Positions 21,060 to 32,965 are shown, counted from the stretch's first letter. The stretch is 64,000 bases of DNA from Sesamum alatum (GCA_034509735.1 JACGWO010000010.1:8011193-8075192), one strand, 5' to 3'. The notes: generated by a model from the letters alone, not told the origin. A program made the numbers and translations.

Positions 21060-21450
21060 ACACCTTAATAAAAGTCAAATGATAATTATATAGTAAAAAG
21101 AAATAGATAAAAACGTGGGTGATGACTAATATCAATGGAAGACACTTGCTCAATCACTGCATATAGTCTTATATATTTGAGCTCTATATATTAAAAAAAG
21201 AAAAAACATTGCAAAGACCTTAGTTATAAATATTAAGTGTTTATATTTCTTATTCATTCGGTTATATATATTTATGGTCTTTATTATTTGCTTTCGCACA
21301 GCCCCCACCCCAAATCTTAGTATCAAACCATTTGTGGTGTTTATTATTTGCTTTTATCAATCTATTTATTTGAGTTCTTATTATTTGCTGTTTTGGGATA
21401 TTATTAGAAAATTCAATTTAGTTTAACAATATTTTCAATCTCCATAATCC
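21060..21450 (+). pseudogene. Deleted duplicate of the U1 gene unit
   Basis: The 5' part (21060-21130, AAGTCAAATGATAATTATATAG...AAATAGATAAAAAC) duplicates the sequence upstream of U1 at about 20345-20395. The 3' part (21290-21450) duplicates the last 20 bases of U1 (CTTTCGCACAGCCCCCACCC), the 3' box AGTATCAAA and the flank TTTATTATTTGCTTT. Almost the whole U1 body and its USE are missing. The flank motif TTTATTATTTGCTTT now also occurs just before the U1 tail, pointing to a deletion or rearrangement at that motif. Confidence 0.75.
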
Positions 21451-21779
21451 CAGAATTCGTTAATCACTTTCTCAATAAATATCAACACTAATTGCTCAAT
21501 TACTTGCTCAATAACGAAACATTATTCAAAACCTACATATTTATCATAATATCAAAACTAACAACGTGTAGTCTAACTTCTAAGAATAAGAGATCAAGGT
21601 TTTTTAATACTTTTTTCTTACTTTGGTATATGTAATTTTTTAAGTTTCATATTTAATTCTAATTAATGTTAGTTTTTTTATGAACCATTGACATATAAAT
21701 TGAAATATAATTATAAAATTGTATTTTGTTCCTATAACCAACACGAGAATAAGTAAACACTACAAAAAAATAGGGCTAT

Positions 21780-22440
21780 AGCAACAGACCAATTCGTTGC
21801 AAATTTGCAACGACCTTTGCTACGACTTTTGCAACGGATTCTTTTTTTTTTTTTTTACATTTTTCCTGCAAATTCCGTGGCAAATTAACAATAATATTTT
21901 GCAACGGACTATCCGTGGCAACATTCCGTTGCAAAAATTTGGTCAATTTTAAGATGTCCCACATTCAACATAAGTCGTTGTAAAAGTCGTGGCAAAATAT
22001 TGCAACACACATTCCGTTGCAAACTTACCACGGTTTTCGCAACGGACGTCTTTCGTCGCATACTTTGCAACGAAGATTCTAGTTAAATCCGTTGCAAAAC
22101 ATTTGCAACGGAATTTGTAACGAATCCATGTCGTTGCAATTTGAATATTCTGATTTGCAACGGATTTAGCGACGGAACTTTGTCCGTTGCACAACTTTCG
22201 ACAATTTTGCAACGGTGTTGCAACGACCTTTGAAGTCGTTGCAATCCGTACATACAGCTGTAAGCATTAATTATTGAGCCGTTGAATTTGCAACGATTTT
22301 TGCAACGGATTTGTCCGTTGCAATATATTTGTGACAGCTGTAACCCACTATTTTAAAATTCTATATGGAATTTTGCAACGGTTATATCATTTCGTTGCAA
22401 AGTCCGTTGCAAATCCATTGCAAAGTCCGAAATATATATA
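21780..22440. repeat. Left subterminal repeats of the CACTA element
   Basis: Many copies of TTGCAACGGA, TCCGTTGCAA and related GTCGTTGCAA occur in both orientations at short intervals. In CACTA families such motifs bind the TNPA-like protein. A run of T (21841-21857) breaks the array once. Confidence 0.85.
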
Positions 22441-22722
22441 AGAAAACCCTCATTCTAGTTCACACATTTTATAATCATCCTCTTCTTCCTCTTCTCTCCT
22501 TCCATCCACACAACCGATTATTTAATAAATCTTTGCATTAGACCGTTAATGATATCACGTTAGTGCAACGAGTCACACATTTGGACATTTTGCTGACTTA
22601 CATTAAGGTTAGGACAAAATTTTTACTAGTTTATTTATATATATTCATTTTATTTTGGAATTTTAGTTTTTTATGTATGTATGTATGTTAATGAATATGT
22701 ATAATATTTGTTGATTTTAGAG

Positions 22723-25700
22723 CAAGATATGTTGAGAGAATTGAGAAAATTGATGTATGAGAAGAATGTACTCGGTAATCGTCATCTTACAAAAGAATTT
22801 ATAGATGGGGTCGCTGAGTTTATAGATTGGGCAAAAACACAACATGATTTTATGGATGGGGAGAATATTCGTTGTCCATGTAGTGTATGTAAAAATCATA
22901 AGTACAAATCTACGGAGGAGGTGACATATGACCTTTATAGGAAAGGTTTTAGGAAAGATTACTACAATTGGACATCTCATGGTGAGCCTATACAGATAGA
23001 TTACGAGTATTCAATTTCAGCTGACAACTCTATAGATCAAAACGACAAATTGGAATAACTATGAGCAATTGAATTGGGATCAGCGGATGGTGTTTGATGC
23101 AGCTGGTCCTGTATCTCGTCCACAGGGGGATGTATTCAATGATTCGACATATCCTAGCGATCAACCATACGCAAACGAGGCTGGTCCGAGTTCTAATTAT
23201 GATGAGGCTGACAATTTAGGAGCATTGTCTGAAAAGTTTTTTGATGTCGTGCGTGCTGCAGATCAACCATTATATGTTGGGAGCGAAACTCACTCTCAGT
23301 TATCTGCGGTAGCGAGGTTAGTAAACATCAAATCTGAACACAATGTATCACAGAGTTGTCATGATCAGTATTTACAAGTAATAGGGGAGATGTTGCCACG
23401 AGATCACACGTTGCCCAATGATTATTATAGTATGAAAAGGTTGATAAGAGAGTTGGGTTTACCTGTTGAGAAAATTGACGCATGTAAGGCTGGTTGTATG
23501 TTATTCTGGAAAGAAGACAAACACATGGAATTCTGCAAGTTTTGTGAGCAAGCTAGGTATAAACCTGACAGGGGTCAAAATCCTCGTCGTGAAAGAACTG
23601 CATATGCTACACTTCGGTATTTGCCATTAACTCCCCGATTGCAGAGGTTGTATGCTTCCAATACAACAGCTGAGCACATGAGTTGGCATGCCACTCATGA
23701 GACACAAAGTGGGGCTATGTGTCATCCATCTGATGCAGAGGCGTGGAAATATTTCAATGAGATACATCCAGATTTTGCTTTAGAACCCCGCAATGTTCGT
23801 CTTGGCCTTTGTGCTGATGGTTTTGCCCCTCATGGACAATATGGCAAATCATATTCTTGTTGGCCAGTTATCGTTACACCATACAACCTTCCTCCAGGGA
23901 TGTGTATGAAATCTGAGTATATATTTTTGTCGTTGATTATTCCTGGTTCTGCTAATCCCAAACGACTTATTGATGTATACTTGCAGCCTTTGATTGAGGA
24001 ATTGATACAATTGTGGCAAGTAGGTGCACAAACGTATGATGCGTCTAAAAAATATTTTTTCATGATGAGGGCGGCACTTATGTGGACTGTTAATGACTTT
24101 CCAGCTTATGGGATGTTGTCTAGTTGGAGTACTGCTGGGATAATGGGTTGTCCAATATGTATGGATAATACACGGGCATTTTCACCTTCAATACGGCAGA
24201 AAAGCAAGTTACTTTGATTGTCATCGATAGTTTTTAAGAGCAGGACAACCTTATAGAAGAAATAAGAAAGCTTTTCACCAAAAGTAGAGTTGAAAAGAAT
24301 GAAGCTCCACCAAGAGCAAACGGGGAGAAGATATTGCATTCTGTGTGCCAGTTCAAATCTGTTGTTGAGGACCCTCTTAATTACCCTCCTGGATATGGAA
24401 TCGAACACAAGTGGACAAAAAGAAGTATTTTCTGGGATCACCCGTATTGGACCACAAATATGATTCGGCACAACCTTGATGTCATGCACATAGAGAAGAA
24501 TGTATTTGACAATATATTCAACACCGTAATGAACATCAAGGGAAAAACTAAGGATACTTTGAATGCAAGGAAAGATGTTGGGATCATTTGTAACCGACCA
24601 GAAATTGTTGTGGATGAAGACCAATTGGGAAGCATGGCTAAAGCAGTGTATACATTGGATAAATATCAAAAGAGAAAAATATTTGAGTGGATAAAATGTT
24701 TGAGATTCCCAGATGGATATACTTCTCATCTTGGCAGATGTGTTGACTTAAACGAATTGAAGATGCATGGGATGAAGAGTCATGACTGTCATGTCTTCAT
24801 GGAGAGACTCGTACCGATAGCATTTAGAGAAATGTTGCCCGAATTTGTTTGGAGTGCTTTGACAGAAGTGAGCCTCTTGTTCCAAGCCATAAGCTCCGCT
24901 ACACTAGATATAAATAAAATAAAGGAATTGGAGGAGAGTGTAGCTGTAATCATATGCAATTTGGAGAAAATATTCTCCCTGGATTCTTTGATTCAATGGA
25001 GCATCTCTTGGTTCACTTACCGTACGAGGCTCGAGTAGGTGGTCCAGTGCAATATAGATGGATGTATCCTTTTGAGAGGTATTATTATTATTGTTGAAAA
25101 TTTAAATATGCAGAATTTTTGCTTATGTATCTAATTTTTTTAAATTCCACTATATTTTGCAATAGGTTCCTCCATACTTTGAAGAAAAAGGTGAAGAACA
25201 AAGCTGCTGTAGAGGCTTCAATTTGTGAAGCCTATATTGTTGAGGAAATCTCGACCTTCGCCACGCATTATTTTGAACCCGATGTTATTTGCAAAAGGCG
25301 TAGACCTGGGAGGAATGACGATGGTTTAAACAATGGAGGAGTTGAACACATTTCTATTTTCAATCATCCCGGATGTCCCTACGGTGCCTCAAAAATGAGG
25401 TACATCACCGGTAAAGAAAGACATGTTGCTGAGACTTATATAGTAGCTAATTGTCCAGAAGCGCAACCATACTATGAGTAAGTTTTAAATATGTTTATTT
25501 GCTTAATACATAAATATCTTTAGATTATTAATTAAAGTATATTCGTTACTATTGTAGGACCTTTTTGCATGATTTGTATGAGCGGTATGATGTTGATACA
25601 GTTGACATTGATGGCATAGTTGCAATGCAATTTCTTCCATGGTTCAAAACTTACGTAAGTTTTTGACAAGTTTTTGCTTATCTATATTGTAAATGTAGAA

Positions 25701-26453
25701 CTCTTTGAAACGGCCCAATATGTTCATTTTTTTTTTATGTAATAGGTTACAGATCCTAGTAATCAAATTACTGATCCAATTTTGAAGATGCTTGCATGGG
25801 GTCCGTCACAACGAGTACTTACATGGCCAACTTATTTTGTCAATGGATATAATTTCCACACTTTAACCCATGGAGAAGGGAAGAATACTATGAACAACGG
25901 GGTCTGTGTGAGAAGCTCTAGTTACACAGACTCTGATACTGATTTTTTTGGATGGTTGGATGAGGTAATACAGTTTGAATATGAATTTGAACATCAAAAT
26001 ATGCATGTTGTTTTGTTCAAGTGTAGGTGGGTTGATCCTACCAAAGGAGTGAAGATTCACCCGAAGTATCACTTGGTTGATGTAAATTACAAACGTCTGT
26101 ACCAGAAAGATGAGCCGTTTATCCTAGCACAACAAGCTATCCAAGTGTACTACGCTCAATATCCTAGTTTAAGAAAAGATAAAGTTGATTGGATGGTTGT
26201 ATGTAGAACAAAAGCTAGACGAACTATTGAGTCAAGGTGTATTGATGTTGCATTTCAGGAGGATGAAGTTGAATCCGTTCCAGTGGTTACTATTAAAAAT
26301 GAAATTCAACCTCTAGATGACAACATAAGCATTTTTGTTGATGAGGATAATGAAACGAAAGATGATGAAGAGGAAGAAGACAGTTTTGAAGAATACGAAA
26401 CGACTGATGATGAAGAAGATGATGATGAAGATGAAGATGATGATGATTATTAA
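22723..26453 (+). pseudogene. TNP2-type transposase gene of the CACTA element
   Basis: An N-terminal transposase-associated domain (22723-23045: KEFIDGVAEFIDWAK, IRCPCSVCKNHK, WTSHGEP) is followed by the TNP2 domain (23048-24217: YLPLTPRLQRLYAS, LGLCADGFAPHGQYG, PYNLPPGMCMK) and its continuation (24334 on: PPGYGIEHKWTKRSIFW, LDVMHIEKNVFDN). DUF4218 follows (24760-25477: MKSHDCHVFMERL, GGPVQYRWMYPFER), then DUF4216 (25782-26240: VLFKCRWVD) and an acidic tail of D and E residues. Introns with GT-AG borders are visible at 25079-25165, 25478-25557 and 25655-25745. Lesions are a frameshift near 23045, a frameshift with stops at 24180-24300, and a 1-nt shift near 24975. In CACTA elements TNP2 cuts at the ends together with TNPA. 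Confidence 0.9.
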
Positions 26454-26830
26454 TTGAACATAATGTATTGATGATTTTTGTTATATATTTTATCTCATTT
26501 ATTAATTGAAAAGTATATCTTAAATCATTTATCTCATATCATTTTAAAAAATATTTATTAATTATAAAATATTTTATTTCATTTATTAATTAAAACTATA
26601 TCTTAATCATTTATCCCATTTATTAATTATAAAATATTTTATTTTATTTATTAATTAAAAATATATCTTAAATCATTGATCCCATTTAATTTTAAAAATA
26701 ATTATTATTTTAATTTTATTATTTTTAATTGAATAGTATATCTCATTTAATTTTAAATAAAATTGTGAATTTTAAAAATAATTTAAATTTTTACTATATA
26801 CTTTTCCCTCTCTATTTTCAACCCTTATTT
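26454..26830. other. AT-rich spacer with repeated TTTATTAATTA..AAATATATCTTAAATCATTTATC units
   Basis: Three to four loose repeats of about 60-90 bases, carrying AATCATTTATCCCATTTATTAATTATAAAATATTTTATT-type sequence split by substitutions, follow the transposase stop. No gene is seen. Confidence 0.5.
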
Positions 26831-27430
26831 TTCCCCTCCTTTCCCTCCTCTATTTTCAACCCTAATTCCACCCCTCCCCCTTTCCCTCCCTCTTTTCCCC
26901 CTCTCCCCCTTTCCCCTTCCTCATTTGAGCACAACATTTCCCCCCCCCCTCCCCTTCTCCTTTTCTCTCTTGAGCCGCCGCCCGTCGCCGCCGCCGGTTG
27001 GTATTTTTTCCTCCTTCTTCTCTTCTCTTTCTCCTCTTTTATTTCTTCTACTTTTTTTTTTTTCAATTTTTTGTTCACTTTTTCAGAGGCCGCCGCCGCC
27101 GCCCGCCTGCCGCGAGGTATTATCCTCCTTTTTTCTCTTCTCTTTCTCCTCTTTCTCCTCTTTTATTCCTTTTACTTTTTTTTTTTCAATTTTTAAAGTT
27201 TTTTTCAAGTTCACCGCCGCCGCCCGCCTTGAGGTATTTTATCTCCTCCTTTCTTCTCTTCTCTTTCTCCTCTTTTCTTTCTTCTACTTTTTTTTTCTTC
27301 AGTTTTTTGTTAACTTTAACTTTAAGTTTTTGTCCCTCTTTCTTTTTTGTTTCAGCACCGCCGACCGCCACCGCCGACCCCGCCGACTGCCGCTGCCCTG
27401 AAGGAGGTATTAACAGTTTTTTTAAATAGT
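26830..27430 (+). repeat. Pyrimidine-tract / CCG mini-exon tandem array
   Basis: Units of about 115-175 bases repeat three to four times. Each has a (CCG)n-rich island ending GAGGTATT or TTGGTATT, then a C/T-rich tract (TCTTCTCTTTCTCCTC), a T run and TTTTCAG or TTTTCAAG before the next island. Islands 27087-27116, 27210-27233 and 27356-27406 are 30, 24 and 51 bases, all multiples of three, each framed by AG upstream and GT downstream. This looks like a duplicated exon-intron unit within the 3' part of the CACTA element. Long open frames here (for example 26729-27196) are low-complexity artefacts. Confidence 0.65.
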
Positions 27431-27449
27431 CATTCTATCTTTTTTTGAG

Positions 27450-28015
27450 TATTTGGTTGGTATATTAAGCAAGGATTGATTTATGTTATGAGTTAATATA
27501 TTGAGTATTTAGTTGGTATATTGAGAATATATTGAGTATTTGATTGGTATATTGAGAATATATTGAGTATTTGGTTGGTATATTAAGTATGTATTTAATA
27601 TAAAATTGTGTATGACAATGTAATTTGGTTGGTATATTGAGAATGTGATTTGTATATTGAGGTGGATGGGAATGATAATTGTATTGATGAGGTTGGATGA
27701 GTGTTGTTGGTTATGATTGTAGATTAGGATTTATAAATCTTTACCTAAACTAAATAAACTTAGTTATATCACAAGTTAAAAATGCAACTAAACAAGTGTA
27801 ATTTTGTTAACTTTCAACTTAACATCTTTACCTAAACTAAATAAACTTAGTTATATCACAAGTTAAAAATATAACTAAACAAGTGTAATTTTGTTAAACT
27901 AATTAAACTAATTTTACTAGTTAAATCACAAGTTAAAAATCTAACTCCACTAATGTAATTTTGTTAAATTTCAACTTAAAATCTTTAACTAAACTAATTT
28001 AACTTAGTTAACTCC
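27450..28015. repeat. Two tandem-repeat blocks within the CACTA element
   Basis: At 27450-27660 short units of TATTGAGTATTTGGTTGG(TATATTGAGAA) repeat several times. At 27735-28015 a unit of about 85 bases (ATCTTTACCTAAACTAAATAAACTTAGTTATATCACAAG...) occurs twice almost intact, then in shortened form twice more. Neither codes. Confidence 0.75.
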
Positions 28016-28140
28016 ATTGAATGTCATTACTCCGGCTTATATCATGTAAGAAAATTTAAAATGTTTGATTGTTTTAAAAATATTTTTAAAATGTTATATT
28101 ATATTTATTTTTATAATTATTTATTTGATACTTTGTAGAG

Positions 28141-28254
28141 ATTCGAAAGTTCAAGAGGTCATCAAGGAGCGACTTTGAAGATAGTTCGGGTGATATCCCA
28201 CCCGACCACCCACCTTCACAACATTGTGACAATGAATTTGATCCCCCTCTTTAA
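28141..28254 (+). pseudogene. Candidate terminal exon near the CACTA 3' end
   Basis: After a TTTGTAGAG acceptor-like site, a frame reads IRKFKRSSRSDFEDSSGDIP and then PDHPPSQHCDNEFDPPL followed by TAA (28252-28254). Basic-then-acidic/proline composition with a prompt stop looks like a real C-terminus of a second element protein. It is in phase with the mini-exons upstream if splicing is phase 0. It has no recognised domain and the assignment is tentative. Confidence 0.4.
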
Positions 28255-28429
28255 ATTTGTATGTTTTAAAATTGAATATTTTTATTTTGTGGATTGGAAT
28301 ATTGAATTATCTTTACTGTAAGTATTTTGCCTTTAATATATTGTCATATTTGAATTTTCTTGTTAGAGTTAAATTAAATATATTTTTATTATTGAATATA
28401 AATTATGAAATTGTCGTTGTAAATGAAAA

Positions 28430-29015
28430 TAATTTTGCCATAGATTGTCGTTGCAATTATCGTGGTAAAATGTGCAACGGATTGTCGTCGCAATTGTCGT
28501 TGTAAATGGAAATTATTTTGCAACGAATTGTAGTAAATTATGTCGTTGCAAATTTTGCAACGGAATGTCGTTGCAAAAAATTATTGCAATATAGCAACGA
28601 TTTTCATTGAAAATGTCGTTGCAAATAAAATGATTTTGCAACGAATTATAGCTAAATATTTCATTGCAAAATTTGCAACGGAATGACGTTGCAAATATTC
28701 CATTACAATATTGCAACGACATTTCATTGCAAATGTAGTTGCAAATAAAACCCGATTTTGAGACAAATTGCTATCATCTTCGCCACAAATATACCATCAC
28801 AAAGTCGTTGCAAAATATAAAAAGTCAACTTTTAAAAAAATGAAATTTGCAACGAATAAAAATCCGTGGCAATATTTTGCAATGACCAAAAAATCAGTTG
28901 CTATATAGCTGTACCTATAGCAACGGAAAATTTTCCGTTGCAAAAGTCCGTGGCAAATCTGTTTTGCAACGAATTTTTCATAAAATCCGTTGCAAAAATC
29001 CGTTGCTATAGGTCT
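28430..29015. repeat. Right subterminal repeats of the CACTA element
   Basis: TTGCAACGAA, GTCGTTGCAAA, TCCGTTGCAA and CCGTGGCAA motifs recur in both orientations. They mirror the left subterminal region and end at the inverted CACTA terminus. Confidence 0.85.
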
Positions 29016-29032
29016 GTTTTTTTGTAGTGAAA

Positions 29033-30100
29033 TAATTACGTGATAATATTTTGTCAATGTGTACTCTATATATCGAGGGTTTGTGCTATTTTTCATACGT
29101 TTTCTTAATTACTTTTACAAATAATTTTTTTTGGCTCTTTTTGTGACTAGTGAAATAAAAAGTTTTAATAAATTTATAAACAAAATTCGCTCGCCCAAAA
29201 ACAATAACTGAAATGTATTTCTTATTTTGTGTCCACCTAAGTTTAAAAAGCCCTTGAAGTTTAATTAGTTTCATATATATTGGTTTTATTTGAAAATATG
29301 GACTATTATCATTTAGTTTTGTACATATCTTTAACATCTAATTAAAGGGTAGTATTAAATTACTTATCAAATAAATACTACTCAAAAAGTTGGCGAATTA
29401 TATTTAATGAAATTAATTGAAACGGAATAAGCATATATAAAAATCCATGTTTTTAATTCAACTTTATTTTCATTGAACTTGTGGTTCTCCTAAACTTGTT
29501 TCTATTATGAAATAATATTTTCATTATTTTTGAGTTGTGCAAATTTAAAAAGAAAAAATATATTAATTTTATTTATTTATCTTTTAATATTTTACTTCTT
29601 ATGCTAATTAACTATCTTTAATTAAAATTATTTATAACATACTTTTCTACTAATAGCCTCGTTATGAAGTTTTTATTTTATTTATCATGTTTATCCAAAG
29701 AGATTCTAGAACAAAGTTCCAAATTTATTAAACCATTTACGAAATGAATTTAAGTGGAACAATAAGTATTACAATTTTTTAACTAAGATGATATAAAAAT
29801 TACCTATTGTTGTTAAAATCATGTTATATGAGTTTATTGATCAAACTTTAATTTATTAAATATTTAAGAGTGCAGTTATTGGTCTAATTACACGATTAAT
29901 TAGGCATCTATGTTTATTGCCATATATAATTGTTCTTTTATGTAGTTTTAATCAGATTATTTTCATCATGAGAATAAATTAAAAAACTAATAAAAAGATT
30001 ATCCGTTTAATAAAAAAATACTTACTACTACCTGTGTCTCTTGTACAAGAAAGAAATAGTTAGTCAAATATTTAATTAATATTGATAAAAGCTTTATAAA
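29033..30100. other. AT-rich intergenic sequence
   Basis: This stretch lies between the two CACTA loci. I see no gene or structured repeat in it. Confidence 0.4.
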
Positions 30101-30102
30101 AA

Positions 30103-30432
30103 CTAAACAAAAAACAGTACATCGCGTAGGCAAGGGTGAATATACTGCCGCGCTGATGGTGCGGGGACTGGTGCAGCCCATGGACGGGCCGAATCTACCG
30201 CCTGTGTGGGAATAGACGGCCCGGCCTCCTGTGCGGCTAGTATCGGATTAGACGGGTCTAGGTCCGGATCTGTCGTAGGTGCGACAGTTGAGGGTGTAAC
30301 TGATGGTGGTGGTAGGGGTGGTCGGAGCGCTGCTTTCCCAACTTGGGAAGCAGCACCAGCCGGTGATGGAACCGATAGGCCACGACCGCGGCCTCGTCCA
30401 CCTCCTCGAGGAGGCAGATCTCTACTAGACAT
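30103..30432 (-). CDS. Arg-Gly-rich ORF, possible second CACTA protein (partial)
   Basis: It begins MSSRDLPPRGGGRGRGRGLS, an RG-repeat N-terminus, and continues with a Pro/Ala/Thr-rich region lacking a recognised fold, ending ...HPCLRDVLFFV. Many plant CACTA elements carry a second ORF with a similar RG-rich start. It lies downstream of the TNP2 remnant on the same strand, as TNPA-type genes do. The last residues probably run into an intron or a truncation. It could also be a chance GC-rich frame. Confidence 0.4.
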   Translation of the reverse strand: MSSRDLPPRGGGRGRGRGLSVPSPAGAASQVGKAALRPPLPPPSVTPSTVAPTTDPDLDPSNPILAAQEAGPSIPTQAVDSARPWAAPVPAPSARQYIHPCLRDVLFFV

Positions 30433-30439
30433 GATTTAT

Positions 30440-31385
30440 AATTTTTTTCAAAATATTAGTTTATGAATTTTTATAAATAATGTAATTAATAAATTATTTT
30501 AATAATGATAATTTTCCAAAATTTCATAATTATTCTAATTATCTACATTATTCTAATAATTATGTAATTAATCTAATCCTTGAAAACTTTCCCAAAATGT
30601 ATACTAAATTTCAAAATTATTTCCTAAAATGTATACTAAGTCCCAAAATGGTATACTAGGTCCCCACATTTATCTAATAATTGCTAGATTATTGAAATTT
30701 TCACTACAATGTATACTAAATCCAAAAATTATTTCCTAAATTTTCAGGAATTACAATAAATCCTTATATTTTCCTATATCCTTATACTATGTATAAATAT
30801 GATTATATATTATAATAATTAGTACCTATATTTTCCTATATCCTTACCATATATTCTATGTAATTTCACATATATTCAAAACAAATTCACATAATTTTAA
30901 AAAATTAACAGAAAATTTCCAGAAAATCCATAAGAATTCCAAAAAATTTGCAACATTTTTCAAAAATTCTCAAAAATTCAAAAGACAAAAAACAAAAATT
31001 CCCAAAACAATTTCATATTTTTCATAAAATACTAATTAAATTCAGAAAATTCCTTAAAAATTACAAAAAAAAATCCTAAAAGAATATAGAAAAAATCCAA
31101 ATAATTTTCATATTTTTTTAAACTTATAATTCTCATTAAATCCTAAATTCTGAAAATGTCTTCAAAATTACCAAAAAATTATGAAAAAATACAGACAATT
31201 TCTACAAGTTTCCAGATTTTTTTTGAAATTACATAATACTAAATTCAGAAAATTTCACAATTACAAAAAAATTAACATTACTATATCAACACTAATTAAC
31301 CCAACTAATTAACACTAAAATTTCACAATTTACAGCATTAATATATCTATGAAATTACATAAATAGAAAATAAAAAAAAAATTGA
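30440..31385. other. AT-rich stretch upstream of the RG-rich ORF
   Basis: Repeated AAAATGTATACTAA(A/G)TCC units occur at about 30594-30735, followed by homopolymer-rich sequence (AAAATTCC...). No gene is visible. It may be the leader or intron of the adjacent minus-strand frame. Confidence 0.4.
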
Positions 31386-31511
31386 GGTGGCCTATTTGCT
31401 AGAAACCGCGGAGGCGGTGGAGAGGGAGAGCGTGGACGGAGGCGGTGGCGAGAGCGCAGATGGAGGTGGTGGCGAGAGCGTAGACGGATGCGCTAGGGCA
31501 GTGGTGGTGGC

Positions 31512-31513
<2 letters not shown>

Positions 31514-31566
<53 letters not shown>
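31514..31566. repeat. (GA)n microsatellite
   Basis: About 25 GA units lie in tandem, followed by GAGATAGAGATAGAGAGC repeats to about 31710. Its overlap with a short open frame (31387-31611) creates an RERERE run, so that frame is not credible. Confidence 0.95.
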
Positions 31567-31568
<2 letters not shown>

Positions 31569-32699
31569 GGCAGGGGTAGGTGTGAGCGGTGGCAGTGGCG
31601 GACGGAGGTAGGGGCAGGCAGGAGAGGGGGGAGAAAGAGAGCGAGAGAGAATAGAGATAGAGATAGAGAGCGAGAGAGAATAGAGATAGAGATAGAGAGC
31701 GAGAGAGAATAGAGACAGATGGCGTGGGAGAGATGAAAAAATCTGCTAAGGGGCAGATTTATATAAAAATTTTGGAACGGTCATATTTAATTATGACCAT
31801 TCCAAACCCCGGTCCACAGTTAACCACAATGACATCATTTATCTCAAAACGACGATGTTTTACTCTGCTTGATTTATATTAAAATAAATAGGAACGGTTA
31901 TTTATTAGTAAAACCGTTCTCATGCCCATTCCAAAGTTGAAAAATGACATCGTATATGGTTGTTTATGTTGTAACCGTTCCTGTTGTGTTGCGAAACCAT
32001 TCCTAATACGGATGCAAATGGTAATTCATCTTCCAAGAAAATAAATAAAAAAAAATAAAAAAAAAATATTCTGGACACTTTAAAGAGCAATGAAAAGTAT
32101 ACAATGTGTGGATTAAGACAATTGAAAACTTAAAATATTTTTCATAAGATTGGTATATGTTCACGATATGAAGTATATTTGTATATTCAAATTTATTAGT
32201 ATTACACAGATATAACTGACATCTTATATTGTTGTACTGCATCACCTAATCAGATCATCAAAATTTTGATCGACTAGTAGATATGATGAAGTAGGCAAAA
32301 AGAATACATTTGATGAAGTTTTGGACCATTTGGGTAAATGGATACCGAGATACCGTATCTCATCCGCAATGAACGAGCTTGAAAGGTGCAACCTTCGATC
32401 AGGCTATGTGATTGTCAATCAAACTGTTAGATATGAAAGCTTATACATAATCTTATATGCGTTTAAGTTTGGTGTTAAACAGGCTCACGGATGTTGAGAT
32501 ATTGTCATCAGAATGTTTGATAGAATTTTTCGGAACACTCTTTGGAACGGTTGTTTATTAAATTTGACACGGTTTGGTTATAATGTTAATATAGGAATGG
32601 TTATGTAATACAATTAGGAGTGGTTTCTTGAAAGTAAATCTAGGAAGGGTTTAATAGAATTTAACCGTTTCAATATGTGATTTTCGCACCAATTTTTTT

Positions 32700-32965
32700 T
32701 GTAAGGCGCCAAATTGAAAAATTGAAGCTGTATTTGGAATGGTTCATATTTAACTTAACCATTCCAAATTTTAAAATCCCCACATGTTCTTCAAGAAGCT
32801 CCAAATTGAAAATATGTTGGAGCTGCTTTTGGAACAGTCAAGTGGTTCATATTTAAATGAATCATTCCAAGTTTTAAATTTCCCACCTATTTTTTCAGGA
32901 GCGACAAACTTAAAATATGCTGGAGCTAGTTTTGGAATGGTCAGTTGAAGAGACCGTTCCTATTT
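32700..32965. repeat. Tandem repeat of about 100 bp in the second CACTA locus
   Basis: Units with AAATTGAA..TGTTGGAGCTGCTTTTGGAA, TTCATATTTAA, ATTCCAA and CCCACCTATTTTTTCAGGAGC recur about 2.5 times. Each carries one inverted pair of TTTGGAATGG and CCATTCCAAA type, the subterminal motif of this family. Confidence 0.7.

Larger units (their letters stand above)
21758..29029 (+). mobile_element. CACTA (En/Spm) transposon, 7.27 kb
   Basis: The left end is CACTACAAAAAAATAGG and the right end is CTGTTTTTTTGTAGTG, with AAA immediately outside both ends (21755-21757, 29030-29032) as the 3-bp target duplication. Both subterminal regions (about 21780-22440 and 28430-29015) are packed with GCAACGGA/TCCGTTGC and TTGCAACGA motifs in both orientations, the likely transposase binding sites. 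The interior carries a TNP2-type transposase gene on the plus strand (22723-26453) and a repetitive 3' region with CCG-rich mini-exons (26960-28254). Good end matching suggests fairly recent insertion, but the transposase gene is broken. Confidence 0.95.

Noticed and set aside
26729..27429. Long Phe/Ser/Leu- and Pro-rich frames in the pyrimidine tract
   Set aside because: Low-complexity C/T sequence stays open in several frames at once; only the AG/GT-framed islands are kept as a hypothesis.
31387..31611. Gly/Glu/Arg-rich ORF containing RERERE
   Set aside because: It arises from the (GA)n microsatellite.
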